In this document: positions 34,823 to 44,763 of the stretch, piece after piece
Layout of the letters: every line of letters begins with the position of its first letter
How positions within the stretch are numbered: position 1 is the first letter of the stretch
NCBI RefSeq assembly: GCF_001043055.1
Contig: NZ_JYLF01000006.1
Span: forward strand, 124,001 to 188,000
From: Pseudomonas weihenstephanensis
GTDB lineage: Bacteria; Pseudomonadota; Gammaproteobacteria; Pseudomonadales; Pseudomonadaceae
DNA length: 64,000 nucleotides
Direction: 5' to 3'
Translations under genes and position numbers: made by a program
Notes under the pieces: model-generated
What the model was told of the DNA's origin: nothing
Seen by the model: the letters and a program-made list of their open reading frames with translations, nothing else
Databases searched by the model: none

Positions 34823-36982
34823 TTAATCCTTTTGCAAAATGCCACTCCCCGCGGTGACGACTTGCACGCTCAAGCGCGGGGTTGCCAAGTCCAATCCCGC
34901 CTCATCCAGATGCCGTTTGAGCGACAGGTTAAACGCGCGGGACACTTCCCATTGCTTGATCGGCGCGGTCTTGAAGCGAGCACGCAAAATCGCGCTGCCG
35001 GACTCGAAGCTTTCCACGCCCTGAATCTCCAGGGGCGACCAAATGTTGCGACGCTGAAGCGGATCGGTGCGCATTTTTTGCCCGACGTCACGCATCAGTT
35101 TGATCGCATCGTCGATTTCCATGTTGTACGGGATCGCCACGCGAAAGATCGCGTAGCCGAACTCGCGGGAATAGTTCTTGATGCTTTTGATTTCGCTGAA
35201 CGGGATGGTGTGCACAATGCCGTCGATATCGCGCAGACGCACGGTGCGAATCGTCAGCCCTTCAACGGTGCCGAGGTGGCCGCCGACGTCCACGTAATCG
35301 TCGATTGCCAGCGAGTCTTCAATGATGATGAACAGGCCGGTAATCAAGTCCGCAACCAGCGATTGCGCACCGAAACCAATGGCCAGACCGATCACACCGG
35401 CACCGGCCAGCAGCGGCGTTACGTTCATGCCCATGTTGGCCAGGGCGACGATCAGGGCAATGATAAAAATGGCCGCGAACAGCACGTTGCGAATCAGCGG
35501 CATCATGGTTTGTGCGCGTGCATTCGCCAGCCCTTTGCGCGAGCGGGTCAGGGCGTGGTGAATGGCGGTGTCGGCAAGAATCCAGATCAGCCAGGCAAAT
35601 AACAGCGTGCCGCCCAGGCCAAACAGTTTGACGGTGATTTCATGGCCATCACCTTCGGTGAAGCGGATCAGCGACAAGCCCCACACCCGCAGCCCCAATT
35701 CAATGAACACCAGCCACACCACCAGATGCGCCAGAGTGTAGACAAAGTTCTTGAGGCGCTCCGAATACAGCGCGTGACGTTTGTGCCCGCGTTGAGGCTT
35801 GTGCGCATGTCGGCGCACCAGCCCGTTGATCACCATGCACAGCACCACCAGCACGGTGCAGATCAGCGATTGGCGCAAGGCGGTGCTGGTGTCGCCAGCA
35901 GAAATGAAGGTGGCGGCCAACGAAATGCCCACCAGAATCAGTGCTGCGATCCACCAGTAAGTACCGAGTAACTCGATGGTGTCGCTCAAGGCGCGGCGGG
36001 TCAGGCGTCGCGATAACGGCTGGTTACGGATCAGGTGCGCAATCGGTCGACGGAAGCGGATGATAAACAGCCCGGTGGACAGCGCCGCCATCACATTGGC
36101 GAACGTCGCGGCGGTATGGGCTAAATGCACGCCCAGCGTGGCCACCAGTCGCGGGTCGCTGAGGGCTTCGCCGAACGCTGCAAAACTGCCGATCCACCAC
36201 AACGGGCGGAAAGCCTGATGACGCAGAATGTGCAGCGCGCGATGACGGTGCGGGCCATCGAGCAGCGAGAACGCGATCACACAAATCGCTGAGAAGCAGG
36301 TGCCAATAACCAGCGCGTAGGCCAGCACCATCGCCAGATCTTTGCCTAGCGAGGACGGCAACGAGTAACTCATGTACACGGTGATCATCAAGGCCACCAG
36401 CCACGGCCCCAGTTTGCGCAAGGCAAAGCGCAGCATGTCCACCGCCTTGGGGTGCTGCGGCAGCTCTTCACTCAAGCCAAAACGCAAGCGCACCCGATGG
36501 CTGACCCAAATCAGCAGGGCGGCCAGCAGGCTCCACAGCATGATGATCAGGGCAAAGGCAAAGATGATCGGCAGCCATTGACTGGCGGGCAGCATCAGGG
36601 CTTTGAGTTCGTCCTGAGCTTGTTCAATTTCCCGTGCCCAACGATAAGACGGGCTGTCAGTGCCGGTGAATTGTTTTTCAAGATCACCCAGCGTGCTGCC
36701 AATCAACCCGAGCACTCCCAGCTCGGCCTCGGGTTGGGCTTTTTTGGTCGCATCGCGCAGCTTTTTCAGGTCGGCCAGCAGTTTGCTGCGTTGCTGGTCG
36801 CTCTCAAGGTTTTTGATCACCTCGTCCAGCGATTGAGCCAGCGGCTCGGCGGGTTGGGCCTGGGACTTATCCGAACTGCCCAGCAAACCGGGCAAGCCAA
36901 CGGCCTGGGCTGAGGCCAGGGGGAGCAGCGTCAGCACGCAAGCGAGCAGGAAATAGGGCAGGGCGAGCAGACGAAGAAACAA
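34823..36982 (-). CDS. MscS-family mechanosensitive channel (YbiO-like)
   Basis: 719 residues, close to E. coli YbiO in size and layout. It has a signal peptide, a periplasmic helical region (about 40-130, LADLKKLRDATKK), about ten transmembrane helices and the C-terminal MscS core (GAGVIGLAIGFGAQSLVADLITG pore helix, then IDDYVDVGGHLGTVEGL beta domain). Such channels release solutes on hypo-osmotic shock. The frame begins with TTG, with GAGG ten bases upstream; no ATG near it would keep the signal peptide. It ends 17 bases from the convergent GntR gene. Confidence 0.88.
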   Translation of the reverse strand: MFLRLLALPYFLLACVLTLLPLASAQAVGLPGLLGSSDKSQAQPAEPLAQSLDEVIKNLESDQQRSKLLADLKKLRDATKKAQPEAELGVLGLIGSTLGDLEKQFTGTDSPSYRWAREIEQAQDELKALMLPASQWLPIIFAFALIIMLWSLLAALLIWVSHRVRLRFGLSEELPQHPKAVDMLRFALRKLGPWLVALMITVYMSYSLPSSLGKDLAMVLAYALVIGTCFSAICVIAFSLLDGPHRHRALHILRHQAFRPLWWIGSFAAFGEALSDPRLVATLGVHLAHTAATFANVMAALSTGLFIIRFRRPIAHLIRNQPLSRRLTRRALSDTIELLGTYWWIAALILVGISLAATFISAGDTSTALRQSLICTVLVVLCMVINGLVRRHAHKPQRGHKRHALYSERLKNFVYTLAHLVVWLVFIELGLRVWGLSLIRFTEGDGHEITVKLFGLGGTLLFAWLIWILADTAIHHALTRSRKGLANARAQTMMPLIRNVLFAAIFIIALIVALANMGMNVTPLLAGAGVIGLAIGFGAQSLVADLITGLFIIIEDSLAIDDYVDVGGHLGTVEGLTIRTVRLRDIDGIVHTIPFSEIKSIKNYSREFGYAIFRVAIPYNMEIDDAIKLMRDVGQKMRTDPLQRRNIWSPLEIQGVESFESGSAILRARFKTAPIKQWEVSRAFNLSLKRHLDEAGLDLATPRLSVQVVTAGSGILQKD

Positions 36983-37100
36983 GGGCGATCAACCTCAAGG
37001 GAAGCGGGTTGAGCGAGTGTACGCTAGGGCCCGCGATGATTCATTTCTTGTCACGCCTGAAATCAATCATCGCTGGATTTTACGAAAAGAAACGAAACGT

Positions 37101-37283
37101 TTATGAGTTCAGCTTGGCAAGTATCTTGAACACGATGGTGCCGAAAATCAGCAGCATGCCGCACCAGATCATCAGGACGCCGATGCCGCTGGTTCGCTCG
37201 CGCAGGGTGAAACCGATGGTCAGCAGCAGCATGCCGCACACAATGGGAATCATCATGGAGTGGAACGCAGACATCTCAATCAT
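37101..37283 (-). CDS. small two-helix membrane protein
   Basis: 60 residues with two hydrophobic segments (about 10-28 and 35-53) joined by a short charged turn (RERTSG). No family is recognised. It is preceded by an AGG about nine bases upstream, and a start four codons later is possible. It stands alone between the channel and aminopeptidase genes. The coding call rests on the membrane-helix pattern. Confidence 0.55.
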   Translation of the reverse strand: MIEMSAFHSMMIPIVCGMLLLTIGFTLRERTSGIGVLMIWCGMLLIFGTIVFKILAKLNS

Positions 37284-37371
37284 TGTTATGGACCTGAAGG
37301 AATGAATGCGCTCAAGTCTAGGCGTCTTTACAAAATTTTGCGGTGACGTGTATCAAATTTGAGCCTTTCGC

Positions 37372-37396
37372 CTGGAGCACCGCTGCGGTGCTCCAG
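37372..37396. terminator. hairpin after apeB
   Basis: CTGGAGCACCG/CGGTGCTCCAG (11-bp perfect stem, 3-base loop) lies 23 bases beyond the apeB stop on the minus strand. No T-run follows. Confidence 0.6.
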
Positions 37397-37418
37397 AGCA
37401 TGCGCAGTGAAATGCTTT

Positions 37419-38708
37419 TTAAGGCAGTTGCTGGCTGGCGTAGAACGCACTTAACACTTTGACCAGATGCGCCAGGTCATGGCTGCCCGCCAGTTCGCGA
37501 ATGGAGTGCATGGCAAATGTCGGCAGGCCGATATCCACTGTGCGCACACCCAGGTGGCTGGCGGTAATCGGGCCGATGGTGGATCCACATCCCATGTCGC
37601 TGCGCACCACAAAGCTTTGCACGGGCACTTCTTCGGCCATGCACAAGTGACGGAAGAAACCGGCTGTTTCGCTGTTGGTGGCGTAACGCTGGTTGCTGTT
37701 GACCTTGATCACCGGGCCTGCGTTGAGCTTTGGGCCGTGGTTGGCGTCGTGCTTGTCGGCGTAGTTGGGGTGTACGCCGTGAGCGTTGTCAGCCGACACC
37801 AGCAGCGATTTTTGAATGGTGCGTACGAACTCATCACCTTCAGGCAGCAGGCGTTGCAGGATTTGCTCCAGCATCGGGCCGTCGGCGCCGCAGGCTGAGC
37901 AGGAGCCGACTTCTTCGTGGTCGTTGGCCACAAACAGGCAGGTTTCATCGGTCTCGGTGTTGAGCAGCGCTTGCAAACCGGCGTAGCACGACAGCAAATT
38001 GTCCAGACGTGCCCCGGCAATGAAGTCGCTGTTCAGACCAATCACCGCGGCACTTTGGGTGTCGTAGAAGCTCAGCTCGAAATCGAGCACCACGTCGGCA
38101 TTCAGGCCGTGCTCGCGCGCCAGTTGGTCGGTCAGCAAGGCGCGGAAGTCTACCCGCTCATCGCCCGCCACCTGCGCCAGAATCGGTGGCAGCTCGGTTT
38201 GCGGGTTGATCGCCCAGCCTTCGTTGGCGGCGCGATTGAGGTGAATCGCCAGGTTGGGAATGGTGGCGATAGGCGTTCTGAAGTCAATCAGTTGGCTTTC
38301 GACCATGCCGTCGCGGCGGAAGGTGACACGCCCGGCCAGCGACAGGTCGCGGTCAAACCAGGGGGCGAGCAACGCGCCGCCATACACCTCAACGCCCAAT
38401 TGCCAAAAGCCCTGACGTTGCAGTTCGGGCTGAGGCTTGACTCGCAGGCAGGGGCTGTCTGTGTGTGCGCCGACCATGCGAATACCACCGTGCAAAGGTG
38501 AGTGGCGGCCCAGCTTGAAGGCAACGATAGAGGAGTCGTTGCGAGTGACGTAATAGCGCCCGTTGGCTTCAGTGAACCAGGTTTCGCGTTCGTCGAGGCG
38601 CTGATAACCGGCGGCCTCCAGACGCTGAACCAGACTGGCGGTGGCATGAAAGGGGGTAGGGGAGGCCTTGAGAAAGTCGATCAGGCCTTGGTTCAACTCT
38701 TCGCGCAT
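37419..38708 (-). CDS. apeB: M18 family aminopeptidase
   Basis: 429 residues, a zinc-dependent aspartyl-type aminopeptidase. The metal-site motifs of the M18 family are visible: [31 protein letters not shown] and [36 protein letters not shown]. It is cytoplasmic and acts in peptide turnover. GGAG lies eight bases before the ATG. It neighbours rluA and minE, an order I recall from other Pseudomonas genomes. Confidence 0.92.
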   Translation of the reverse strand: MREELNQGLIDFLKASPTPFHATASLVQRLEAAGYQRLDERETWFTEANGRYYVTRNDSSIVAFKLGRHSPLHGGIRMVGAHTDSPCLRVKPQPELQRQGFWQLGVEVYGGALLAPWFDRDLSLAGRVTFRRDGMVESQLIDFRTPIATIPNLAIHLNRAANEGWAINPQTELPPILAQVAGDERVDFRALLTDQLAREHGLNADVVLDFELSFYDTQSAAVIGLNSDFIAGARLDNLLSCYAGLQALLNTETDETCLFVANDHEEVGSCSACGADGPMLEQILQRLLPEGDEFVRTIQKSLLVSADNAHGVHPNYADKHDANHGPKLNAGPVIKVNSNQRYATNSETAGFFRHLCMAEEVPVQSFVVRSDMGCGSTIGPITASHLGVRTVDIGLPTFAMHSIRELAGSHDLAHLVKVLSAFYASQQLP

Positions 38709-38780
38709 AAGTTACTCCAGACAGCAAGGCCGCGAGTTTAGCGCATTGGTCGCAAGAATTGACCTCAAATGAACGTGAGA

Positions 38781-38839
38781 CCTGTAGTCGCTGCCCAGGT
38801 ACGCAGGCTGCGATCGGGCGCGAAGCGGCCGTAAATCCC
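38781..38839. repeat. possible Pseudomonas REP-like element
   Basis: CTGTAGTCGCTGCC...GCAGGCTGCGATCGGG...GAAGCGGCC resembles the short dispersed palindromic repeats common in Pseudomonas intergenic DNA. Only one copy is in the window, so the call rests on remembered similarity. Confidence 0.4.
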
Positions 38840-38969
38840 AATCACTGCGGTACAGCTGACACACCGGATTTAACGGTTTCACGACGGCTTTGGCGCCGAT
38901 TACAGCCTCGTATGACTCGTCAGTGCCTACAGGTCTTATCCGTCCACGCGTTTACAGGCAGGGCCGTGT

Positions 38970-39605
38970 TTAAAACGGAGCGGGGCACTCGAAGCGCAAG
39001 CGTTCACCGGTTTGCGGGTGGGTGAAACTCAGCATGCTGGCGTGCAGGCACAGGCGCGGGTAAGCCGCGAGCGCTTGCTCATGGGCATACAGACCGTCAC
39101 CCAACAGCGGATGGCCGATAGACAGCATGTGGACGCGCAGTTGGTGCGAGCGCCCGGTAATGGGCGTCAGTTCAACCCGGCAATAATCCCCGCAGCGCTC
39201 CAGCACTTTCCAGAACGTCAGTGCATTTTTGCCGAACTCGTGATCCACCACATGCCGGGGCTTGGTCGGCGGGTCGTAGCGCAGTGGCAAATCAATGCTG
39301 CCGCTGTCCAGTTCTGGCTGGCCCCATGCCAAGGCGGTGTAGGCTTTTTCGGTTTCGCGGTCATGAAATTGGCGAGACAGTTCGCGGTGGGTGTCGGCAT
39401 CACGCGCCAGCAGAATGATCCCGGAGGTTTCCCAGTCCAGCCGATGCACGATCCGCGCTTCGGGGTAGCCGTTTTCTTGCAGGCGGGTGATCAGGCAATC
39501 CTTGTTGTCATCTGCACGGCCGGGCACGGACAGTAGCAACGTCGGTTTGTTGACCACAAGAACACCAGCGTCCTCGTGGATGATATGGATGTTCGACAAC
39601 GGCAT
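38970..39605 (-). CDS. rluA: RluA-family pseudouridine synthase
   Basis: 211 residues (E. coli RluA has 219). The catalytic motif HRLDWETSG contains the Asp nucleophile; other family motifs are VVNKPTLLLSVPG, YTALAWG and PITGRSHQLRVHM. It has no S4 domain, as in RluA itself. RluA modifies 23S rRNA U746 and tRNA U32. The ATG at 39605 has GAGG about nine bases upstream and begins right at the domain; the frame extends upstream without support. It is downstream of minE. Confidence 0.88.
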   Translation of the reverse strand: MPLSNIHIIHEDAGVLVVNKPTLLLSVPGRADDNKDCLITRLQENGYPEARIVHRLDWETSGIILLARDADTHRELSRQFHDRETEKAYTALAWGQPELDSGSIDLPLRYDPPTKPRHVVDHEFGKNALTFWKVLERCGDYCRVELTPITGRSHQLRVHMLSIGHPLLGDGLYAHEQALAAYPRLCLHASMLSFTHPQTGERLRFECPAPF

Positions 39606-39630
39606 TAAAACAGCCTCATGAGAAACGCCA

Positions 39631-39678
39631 ACGGCGACGTGGGAGCCTTCTTGCAACAGAAGGCGCCCAGGTCGCCGT
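39631..39678. terminator. long hairpin between minE and rluA
   Basis: ACGGCGAC/GTCGCCGT outer arms plus TGGG/CCCA and GCCTTCT/AGAAGGC inner arms form an almost continuous stem of about 19 pairs. There is no T-run; it may partly terminate the minCDE transcript or protect it. Confidence 0.6.
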
Positions 39679-39695
39679 GGTGTCAGCCGGATTGA

Positions 39696-39950
39696 TTAAC
39701 GATCTGGCAGGGTAATATTGAGTTCCAGGATCGAGCAGCTGCCTTCGTTTTCAAGGGCAATTTGAACTTGATCAGACTCGATGTTGACGTACTTGCGGAT
39801 CACTTCGACCAGTTCTTTTTGCAGAGCTGGCAGGTAATCCGGCGTACTGCGCTGGCCGCGTTCATGCGCCACGATGATCTGTAGACGCTCTTTCGCCACC
39901 GACGCCGTGGTGGGTGATTTCCTTGTACGAAAGAAGTCAAAAATATTCAT
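39696..39950 (-). CDS. minE: cell division topological specificity factor MinE
   Basis: 84 residues. The N-terminal membrane and MinD-binding segment is [31 protein letters not shown]; the C-terminal dimerisation domain includes [16 protein letters not shown]. MinE stimulates MinD ATPase and drives pole-to-pole oscillation. It starts three bases after minD ends, and its ribosome binding site lies in the last minD codons. Confidence 0.96.
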   Translation of the reverse strand: MNIFDFFRTRKSPTTASVAKERLQIIVAHERGQRSTPDYLPALQKELVEVIRKYVNIESDQVQIALENEGSCSILELNITLPDR

Positions 39951-39953
39951 TGC

Positions 39954-40766
39954 TTAGTTGCCTCCAAACAGGCGCTCGAAGAATCCCTTCTTCTGTGCAT
40001 CGAGGAAACGATGCTCAACGGTTTTGCCCAGCAAGCGATCAACCGCATCGCTGTAGGCCTGACCGGCGTCGCTTTGATCATCAAGGATCACGGGCACGCC
40101 CTGGTTGGAAGCCTTGAGCACGGCCTGAGATTCCGGAATCACGCCCAGCAGGGCCACGGCCAGAATCTCTTTGACGTCTTCAACGCCCAGCATCTCGCCT
40201 TTGCTCACGCGCTCAGGGTTGTAGCGGGTCAGCAGCAGGTGTTCTTTGATCGGGTCTTCACCCAGCTCGGCGCGACGCGACTTGCTCGCTAGAAGGCCCA
40301 GCATCCGGTCGGAGTCACGTACCGAGGACACTTCCGGGTTGGTCACGACAATCGCTTCATCGGCGAAGTACATGGCCAGGTGAGCACCGGTTTCGATGCC
40401 GGCCGGGGAGTCGCAGACCACGAAGTCGAAGGTTTCTTTAAGTTCCATCAGAACTTTTTCGACGCCTTCTTTGGTCAGCGCGTCTTTGTCACGGGTCTGG
40501 CTGGCGGCCAGCACGTACAGGTTTTCCAGGCGCTTGTCTTTGATCAGTGCCTGTTGCAGGTTGGCTTCGCCATTGACCACGTTAACGAAGTCATACACCA
40601 CGCGGCGCTCGCAGCCCATGATCAAGTCCAGGTTACGCAGGCCAACGTCGAAGTCGACGATGACTGTTTTGTGACCGCGCAGTGCGAGGCCGGTACCGAT
40701 AGCGGCGCTGGTGGTGGTCTTACCCACACCACCCTTGCCGGATGTAACCACGAGAATCTTGGCCAA
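39954..40766 (-). CDS. minD: septum site-determining ATPase MinD
   Basis: 270 residues. The deviant Walker A motif GKGGVGKTTTSA is at residues 10-21; the C-terminal amphipathic membrane-targeting helix is KGFFERLFGG. The start codon is TTG with AGGGG eight bases upstream. MinD recruits MinC to the membrane and interacts with MinE. It is separated from minC by about 200 bases that may hold a second promoter. Confidence 0.97.
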   Translation of the reverse strand: MAKILVVTSGKGGVGKTTTSAAIGTGLALRGHKTVIVDFDVGLRNLDLIMGCERRVVYDFVNVVNGEANLQQALIKDKRLENLYVLAASQTRDKDALTKEGVEKVLMELKETFDFVVCDSPAGIETGAHLAMYFADEAIVVTNPEVSSVRDSDRMLGLLASKSRRAELGEDPIKEHLLLTRYNPERVSKGEMLGVEDVKEILAVALLGVIPESQAVLKASNQGVPVILDDQSDAGQAYSDAVDRLLGKTVEHRFLDAQKKGFFERLFGGN

Positions 40767-40967
40767 GGTGTTTCACCCCTAAGGAAAAAGGACTTTTTAG
40801 CCCCTGAATAACATCTCTATTAACGACGGCAGGTGAACAGGCCTGGCGGGTTGTCGTTCGGGCTAACACTGACGTGCAGTCAATACCGCCTGATTACGTA
40901 CTTCCTACAAGATTTAAACTGTTTTCTCTGCGCTTTTGAGACGGTTGGAAAATGGCGAGAGTATCCG

Positions 40968-41705
40968 TTAAAGACGGGTGATGTTCAACATGTCACTTGA
41001 CAGACTGATTTGAACCCCTGCGCCCCACAGTGGGTCGCGGCGCAGGTCTTCGGATACGTTGTACTTGCCGGCAATCGACACCAGCTCGGCGCTCAGCTGC
41101 TGACAGAAAATCCGCGCCTTGGTGTTGCCTTTATGTCCGGCCAGTGCGCGACCGCGCATAGGCCCGTACACATGGATGTTGCCATCGGCCATAAGTTCCG
41201 CACCGGGGCTGACAGCCGCCATCACAACAAGGTCGCCGCCTTCGGCGTACACCGTCTGGCCACCGCGTACCGGGGTGGTAATGATTTTGGTCGGCTTGAT
41301 CACGGGCTCGGGCGGTTTTTCGGGCTTTTTCTTGACCTGGGCTTCAACCGGTTCAATCGGCCGTTCACGTGCACCGGAGGGCGGCAGCACTGGCAAGTCG
41401 ATAGCGATGGCAGCGGCAATGTCTTCAATGCGGCTGGCACGGATCGCCAGGGTGCGCAGGCCATGTTGGCGGCACACGCGCATCAGGCCGGGCAAATCAA
41501 TGGCGCCTTCGCCTGCGGGCATTTTGTCCAGAGCCAGCACGAGCGGTGTGTTGCTGAAAAAGTTGGGTGCTTGAGCCACCTTGGCGGCCAATTGGCGATC
41601 AAGGGCTTCAAGGTTGTTTTTGGCCAGTTCCAGCACCGTGATGGCGAGCATACTGCCCTTAAGCTGGAACACGGGGGCTTGGTCTAGCGATTCGGTTTGG
41701 CTCAT
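40968..41705 (-). CDS. minC: septum site-determining protein MinC
   Basis: 245 residues. The N-terminal FtsZ-inhibiting domain (about 10-105) is followed by a Pro/Lys-rich linker ([15 protein letters not shown]) and the C-terminal beta-helical MinD-binding domain ([33 protein letters not shown]). The ATG at 41705 is used; a GTG 24 bases upstream is also in frame. It is divergent from the lipid A acyltransferase gene. Confidence 0.94.
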   Translation of the reverse strand: MSQTESLDQAPVFQLKGSMLAITVLELAKNNLEALDRQLAAKVAQAPNFFSNTPLVLALDKMPAGEGAIDLPGLMRVCRQHGLRTLAIRASRIEDIAAAIAIDLPVLPPSGARERPIEPVEAQVKKKPEKPPEPVIKPTKIITTPVRGGQTVYAEGGDLVVMAAVSPGAELMADGNIHVYGPMRGRALAGHKGNTKARIFCQQLSAELVSIAGKYNVSEDLRRDPLWGAGVQISLSSDMLNITRL

Positions 41706-41825
41706 GGTCGGCTTAATGCGGCTTGTCACTTAAAGTGCTGAGACTTATAACGAGAACGCCCGCCAGCCGCAAGCGGGGTCTAACGATGTAGAATGCCCGG
41801 CCCTTGTGTCTGTCCGGAATCATTA

Positions 41826-42758
41826 ATGGATCGCCCGCGTTTTCGTGCCACTTTTTTTCACCCGCGTTTTTGGCTGCTTTGGCTCGGCCTGGGCGTGCTC
41901 TGGCTGGTGGTTCAACTGCCCTACCGGTTGCAACTGTGTATCGGTCGCGCGCTGGGTGCGCTCATGTACCGTGTGGCCGGTGACCGTCGACGTATTGCCG
42001 CGCGTAACCTCGAACTGTGTTTTCCCGACAAGTGCGCGGCCGAGCGCAAACACCTGTTGAAAGAAAACTTCGCCTCCACCGGCATCGCCTTTTTTGAAAT
42101 GGCCATGAGCTGGTGGTGGTCCAAACCACGTTTGGCCAAGCTCGCCCATGTAGAAGGGCTGGAGCACCTCAAGCAGGCGCAACTGGAAGGCCGGGGCGTG
42201 ATCTTGATGGCGTTCCACTTCACCACGCTGGAAATCGGCGCCGCCTTGCTCGGCCAGAAGCACACCATCGACGGCATGTACCGCGAGCATGGCAACCCGC
42301 TGTTCGACTTTATTCAGCGTCGCGGCCGTGAGCGGCACAATCTGGATTCATTGGCCGTGGAGCGCGACGACGTGCGCGGCATGCTCAAATTGCTGCGCTC
42401 CGGGCGGGCGATCTGGTACGCACCCGATCAGGACTACGGCGCCAAGCAAAGTATTTTCGTACCGCTGTTCGGTATTCAGGCGGCGACCGTCACGGCGACC
42501 AGCAAGTTTGCCAAGTTGGGCAAAGCGCTGGTTGTGCCCTTTACTCAACAACGACTGGCGGATGGCAGTGGTTACAGGTTGGTGATTCATCCGCCGATGA
42601 AGGATTTTCCTGGAGAAAGCGATGAGGTGGACTGCTTGCGCATCAATCAGTGGGTCGAGCGGGCTATCCGCGAGTGCCCCGAGCAGTACCTGTGGGCGCA
42701 TCGTCGGTTCAAAACACGTCCACCGGGCGAGCCAAAGTTGTACGACAAACGCCGCTGA
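41826..42758 (+). CDS. lpxL: lipid A biosynthesis lauroyl acyltransferase (LpxL/HtrB type)
   Basis: 310 residues. The N-terminal membrane helix (FWLLWLGLGVLWLVVQLP) is followed by the acyltransferase core with the H-x4-E catalytic motif (FHFTTLE). Other family marks are IDGMYREHGNPLFD, WYAPDQDYG and the end EQYLWAHRRFKTRP. It adds a secondary acyl chain to lipid A at the inner membrane. The start at 41826 is the first ATG that begins at the domain. Pseudomonas carries more than one HtrB paralogue, so the exact acyl position is uncertain. Confidence 0.9.
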   Translation: MDRPRFRATFFHPRFWLLWLGLGVLWLVVQLPYRLQLCIGRALGALMYRVAGDRRRIAARNLELCFPDKCAAERKHLLKENFASTGIAFFEMAMSWWWSKPRLAKLAHVEGLEHLKQAQLEGRGVILMAFHFTTLEIGAALLGQKHTIDGMYREHGNPLFDFIQRRGRERHNLDSLAVERDDVRGMLKLLRSGRAIWYAPDQDYGAKQSIFVPLFGIQAATVTATSKFAKLGKALVVPFTQQRLADGSGYRLVIHPPMKDFPGESDEVDCLRINQWVERAIRECPEQYLWAHRRFKTRPPGEPKLYDKRR

Positions 42759-42785
42759 GGGTAATCGACTCTTCGGAGTGCTGCG

Positions 42786-43931
42786 TTGAGTGCCACACAG
42801 GCAGTCACAGGTCTGATTCTTTCCGGGGGTGGTGCGCGTGCGGCCTACCAGGTGGGCGTGCTGGCCGCGATTGCCGAGTTGCTGCCTGAGGGCGCGCCTA
42901 ATCCATTTCCGGTGATTGTCGGCACCTCCGCCGGTGCTATCAATGCGGTCAGCCTGGCCAGCGGTGCAATGAACTTTACCCGTGCGGTGGAGCATTTGAC
43001 CGCGTTCTGGCAGGCGTTTGAAAGCCGTCGCGTGCTGCGCAGCGACTGGCCGGGGGTGATGCACCAGGCCAGCCGTTTTGTGGGTCATAGCCTGCTGGGG
43101 CTTGGCTCACATGTACCGGTGGCGCTGCTCAACAGTTCACCGTTGCGCGAGTTGCTCAGCGACAAAATCAACTTTTCGGGCATCAATCAAGCGATTGAGG
43201 CGCAGCAACTGCGTGCGGTTGCGGTCACCGCGTTCGGCTACTCATCGGGCCAGGCGGTGACGTTCTACGAGGGTAAGGGCGCGATCGACGGCTGGTTACG
43301 CCACCGCAGGATCGGAATGCCGACGCCCTTGACGATTGAGCATTTACTGGCCAGTTCAGCCATCCCCTTGTTGTTTGCCCCGGTCAAAATTGGCGAAGAG
43401 TATTTCGGTGATGGCGCGGTCCGTCAGTCCGCCCCCATCAGTCCTGCGCTGCATCTTGGCGCCAACCGCGTGTTGGTGGTCGGGGTCAGTGGCAACCCGC
43501 GCGGGCCAGATGCGCAAGACAGCCCGCTACGTCAGTTCAGTGCGCAGCAACCGACGTTGGCACAGATTGGCGGTCACCTGCTCAACAGCACGTTTATCGA
43601 CAGCCTTGAGAGTGATATCGAACTGCTGGAGCGCTTGAATCATTACAGTCGCGTGCTGCCTCGGCAAACCGACAACCTGGGTTTGTCGCCGGTGGAGGTA
43701 CTGGTGATTGCGCCGAGCCAGCCCATTGACGAAATTGCTGCGCGTCACCGGCATGAGTTGCCTGCGGCGCTACGCCTGTTTTTGCGTGGGCCGGGAGCGA
43801 CTAAAACCAGTGGCGCGGGGGTGTTAAGTTATTTGTTGTTCGAAGCGGGATATTGCCGCGAGTTGATCGCGCTGGGGCGCATGGATGCTTTGGCCAAACG
43901 CAAACAGCTGTGCACGTTTCTGCGGATTTAG
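42786..43931 (+). CDS. patatin-like phospholipase
   Basis: 381 residues. The patatin motifs are complete: oxyanion loop SGGGARAAYQ, nucleophile elbow GTSAG (Ser) and Asp in FGDGAVR. It is a predicted cytoplasmic or membrane-associated lipid acyl hydrolase. The start is TTG with GGAG seven bases upstream and no ATG near. It follows the lipid A acyltransferase gene by 27 bases, so both may be co-transcribed and act on membrane lipids. Confidence 0.9.
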   Translation: MSATQAVTGLILSGGGARAAYQVGVLAAIAELLPEGAPNPFPVIVGTSAGAINAVSLASGAMNFTRAVEHLTAFWQAFESRRVLRSDWPGVMHQASRFVGHSLLGLGSHVPVALLNSSPLRELLSDKINFSGINQAIEAQQLRAVAVTAFGYSSGQAVTFYEGKGAIDGWLRHRRIGMPTPLTIEHLLASSAIPLLFAPVKIGEEYFGDGAVRQSAPISPALHLGANRVLVVGVSGNPRGPDAQDSPLRQFSAQQPTLAQIGGHLLNSTFIDSLESDIELLERLNHYSRVLPRQTDNLGLSPVEVLVIAPSQPIDEIAARHRHELPAALRLFLRGPGATKTSGAGVLSYLLFEAGYCRELIALGRMDALAKRKQLCTFLRI

Positions 43932-43935
43932 CCGT

Positions 43936-43962
43936 CGGGCTGCGCGCAGGCAGCGCAGCCCG
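43936..43962. terminator. hairpin between convergent genes
   Basis: The CGGGCTGCG/CGCAGCCCG 9-bp stem with a 9-base loop lies just after the patatin stop and before the convergent vacJ/mlaA-like gene end. It has no T-run in either direction. Confidence 0.55.
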
Positions 43963-43974
43963 GAGGGGGGAGGT

Positions 43975-44763
43975 TTACTCGGCGATTTGCAGTTTTCGCG
44001 CTTCTGTATAGATGTAGCGCAGCTTGTCGTATTCAAACGGCGAGTCGAACTGGCCATAACGGAAGCTGGTGTTGTAGCGCTTGTCGACTGCGCCCAGCAC
44101 CCAGATTTCCGGGTGGCGGGTGCTTTCGTGGGGCACGTTGAGGAAGTTGATTTCCTGGTTCGCGCCGTAGTCGACCACCAGGCCGGTGGTGTCGCGCAGG
44201 TTGGATGGCCCCAGAATCGGCAGCATCAAGTACGCGCCGCCGGGCACGCCATAGAAGCCCAGGGTTTGCCCGAAGTCTTCGCTCTGGCGTGGCAGCCCCA
44301 TGGCTGTGGCCGGGTCCCACAAACCGGCTACGCCCAGTGTGGTGTTCAGCAGCAGGCGCCCGGTGGTTTCCAGTGAACGATGGCCCTTGAGTTGCAGCAG
44401 GCTATTGAACAGGTTGGGTACATCACCCAGGTTGTTGAAAAAGTTGCTGACGCCGGTGCGCAGGAAGCTGGGGGTCACGTAGCGGTAGCCGTTGACCACC
44501 GGCAGGAACACCCACTGATCGAACCGGTAGTTGAAGTGGTAGATGCGGCGGTTGACCGACTCCAGCGGGTCGTAAACGCTCAAGGCGTTCATGGTGGCGC
44601 GTTCGAACTCACGCTGATCCAGTCCCGGGTTGAATTTGAGCAGCTTCAATGGCTCAGTGAAGCCATCGGTATCTACTGTGCGTTCGGTCTGTGCTTTGCT
44701 GTTGTCCGCTTGGGCGACGCCGGCGCTCAGTAAAGCGGCAGCCAGTAATAGATGTTTAGCCAC
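43975..44763 (-). CDS. VacJ/MlaA family protein without lipobox
   Basis: 262 residues of the MlaA (VacJ) family, outer-membrane partners in retrograde phospholipid transport. Family motifs are YDPLESVNRRIYHFNY, SNFFNNLGDVPNLFNSLLQ and TLGFYGVPGGAYLMLPILGPSN. The GTG start at 44763 has GGAG seven bases upstream and gives a Sec signal peptide ending GVAQA, with no lipobox Cys, unlike E. coli MlaA. It overlaps the upstream hydrolase gene by eight bases, so the two are coupled. Confidence 0.88.
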   Translation of the reverse strand: MAKHLLLAAALLSAGVAQADNSKAQTERTVDTDGFTEPLKLLKFNPGLDQREFERATMNALSVYDPLESVNRRIYHFNYRFDQWVFLPVVNGYRYVTPSFLRTGVSNFFNNLGDVPNLFNSLLQLKGHRSLETTGRLLLNTTLGVAGLWDPATAMGLPRQSEDFGQTLGFYGVPGGAYLMLPILGPSNLRDTTGLVVDYGANQEINFLNVPHESTRHPEIWVLGAVDKRYNTSFRYGQFDSPFEYDKLRYIYTEARKLQIAE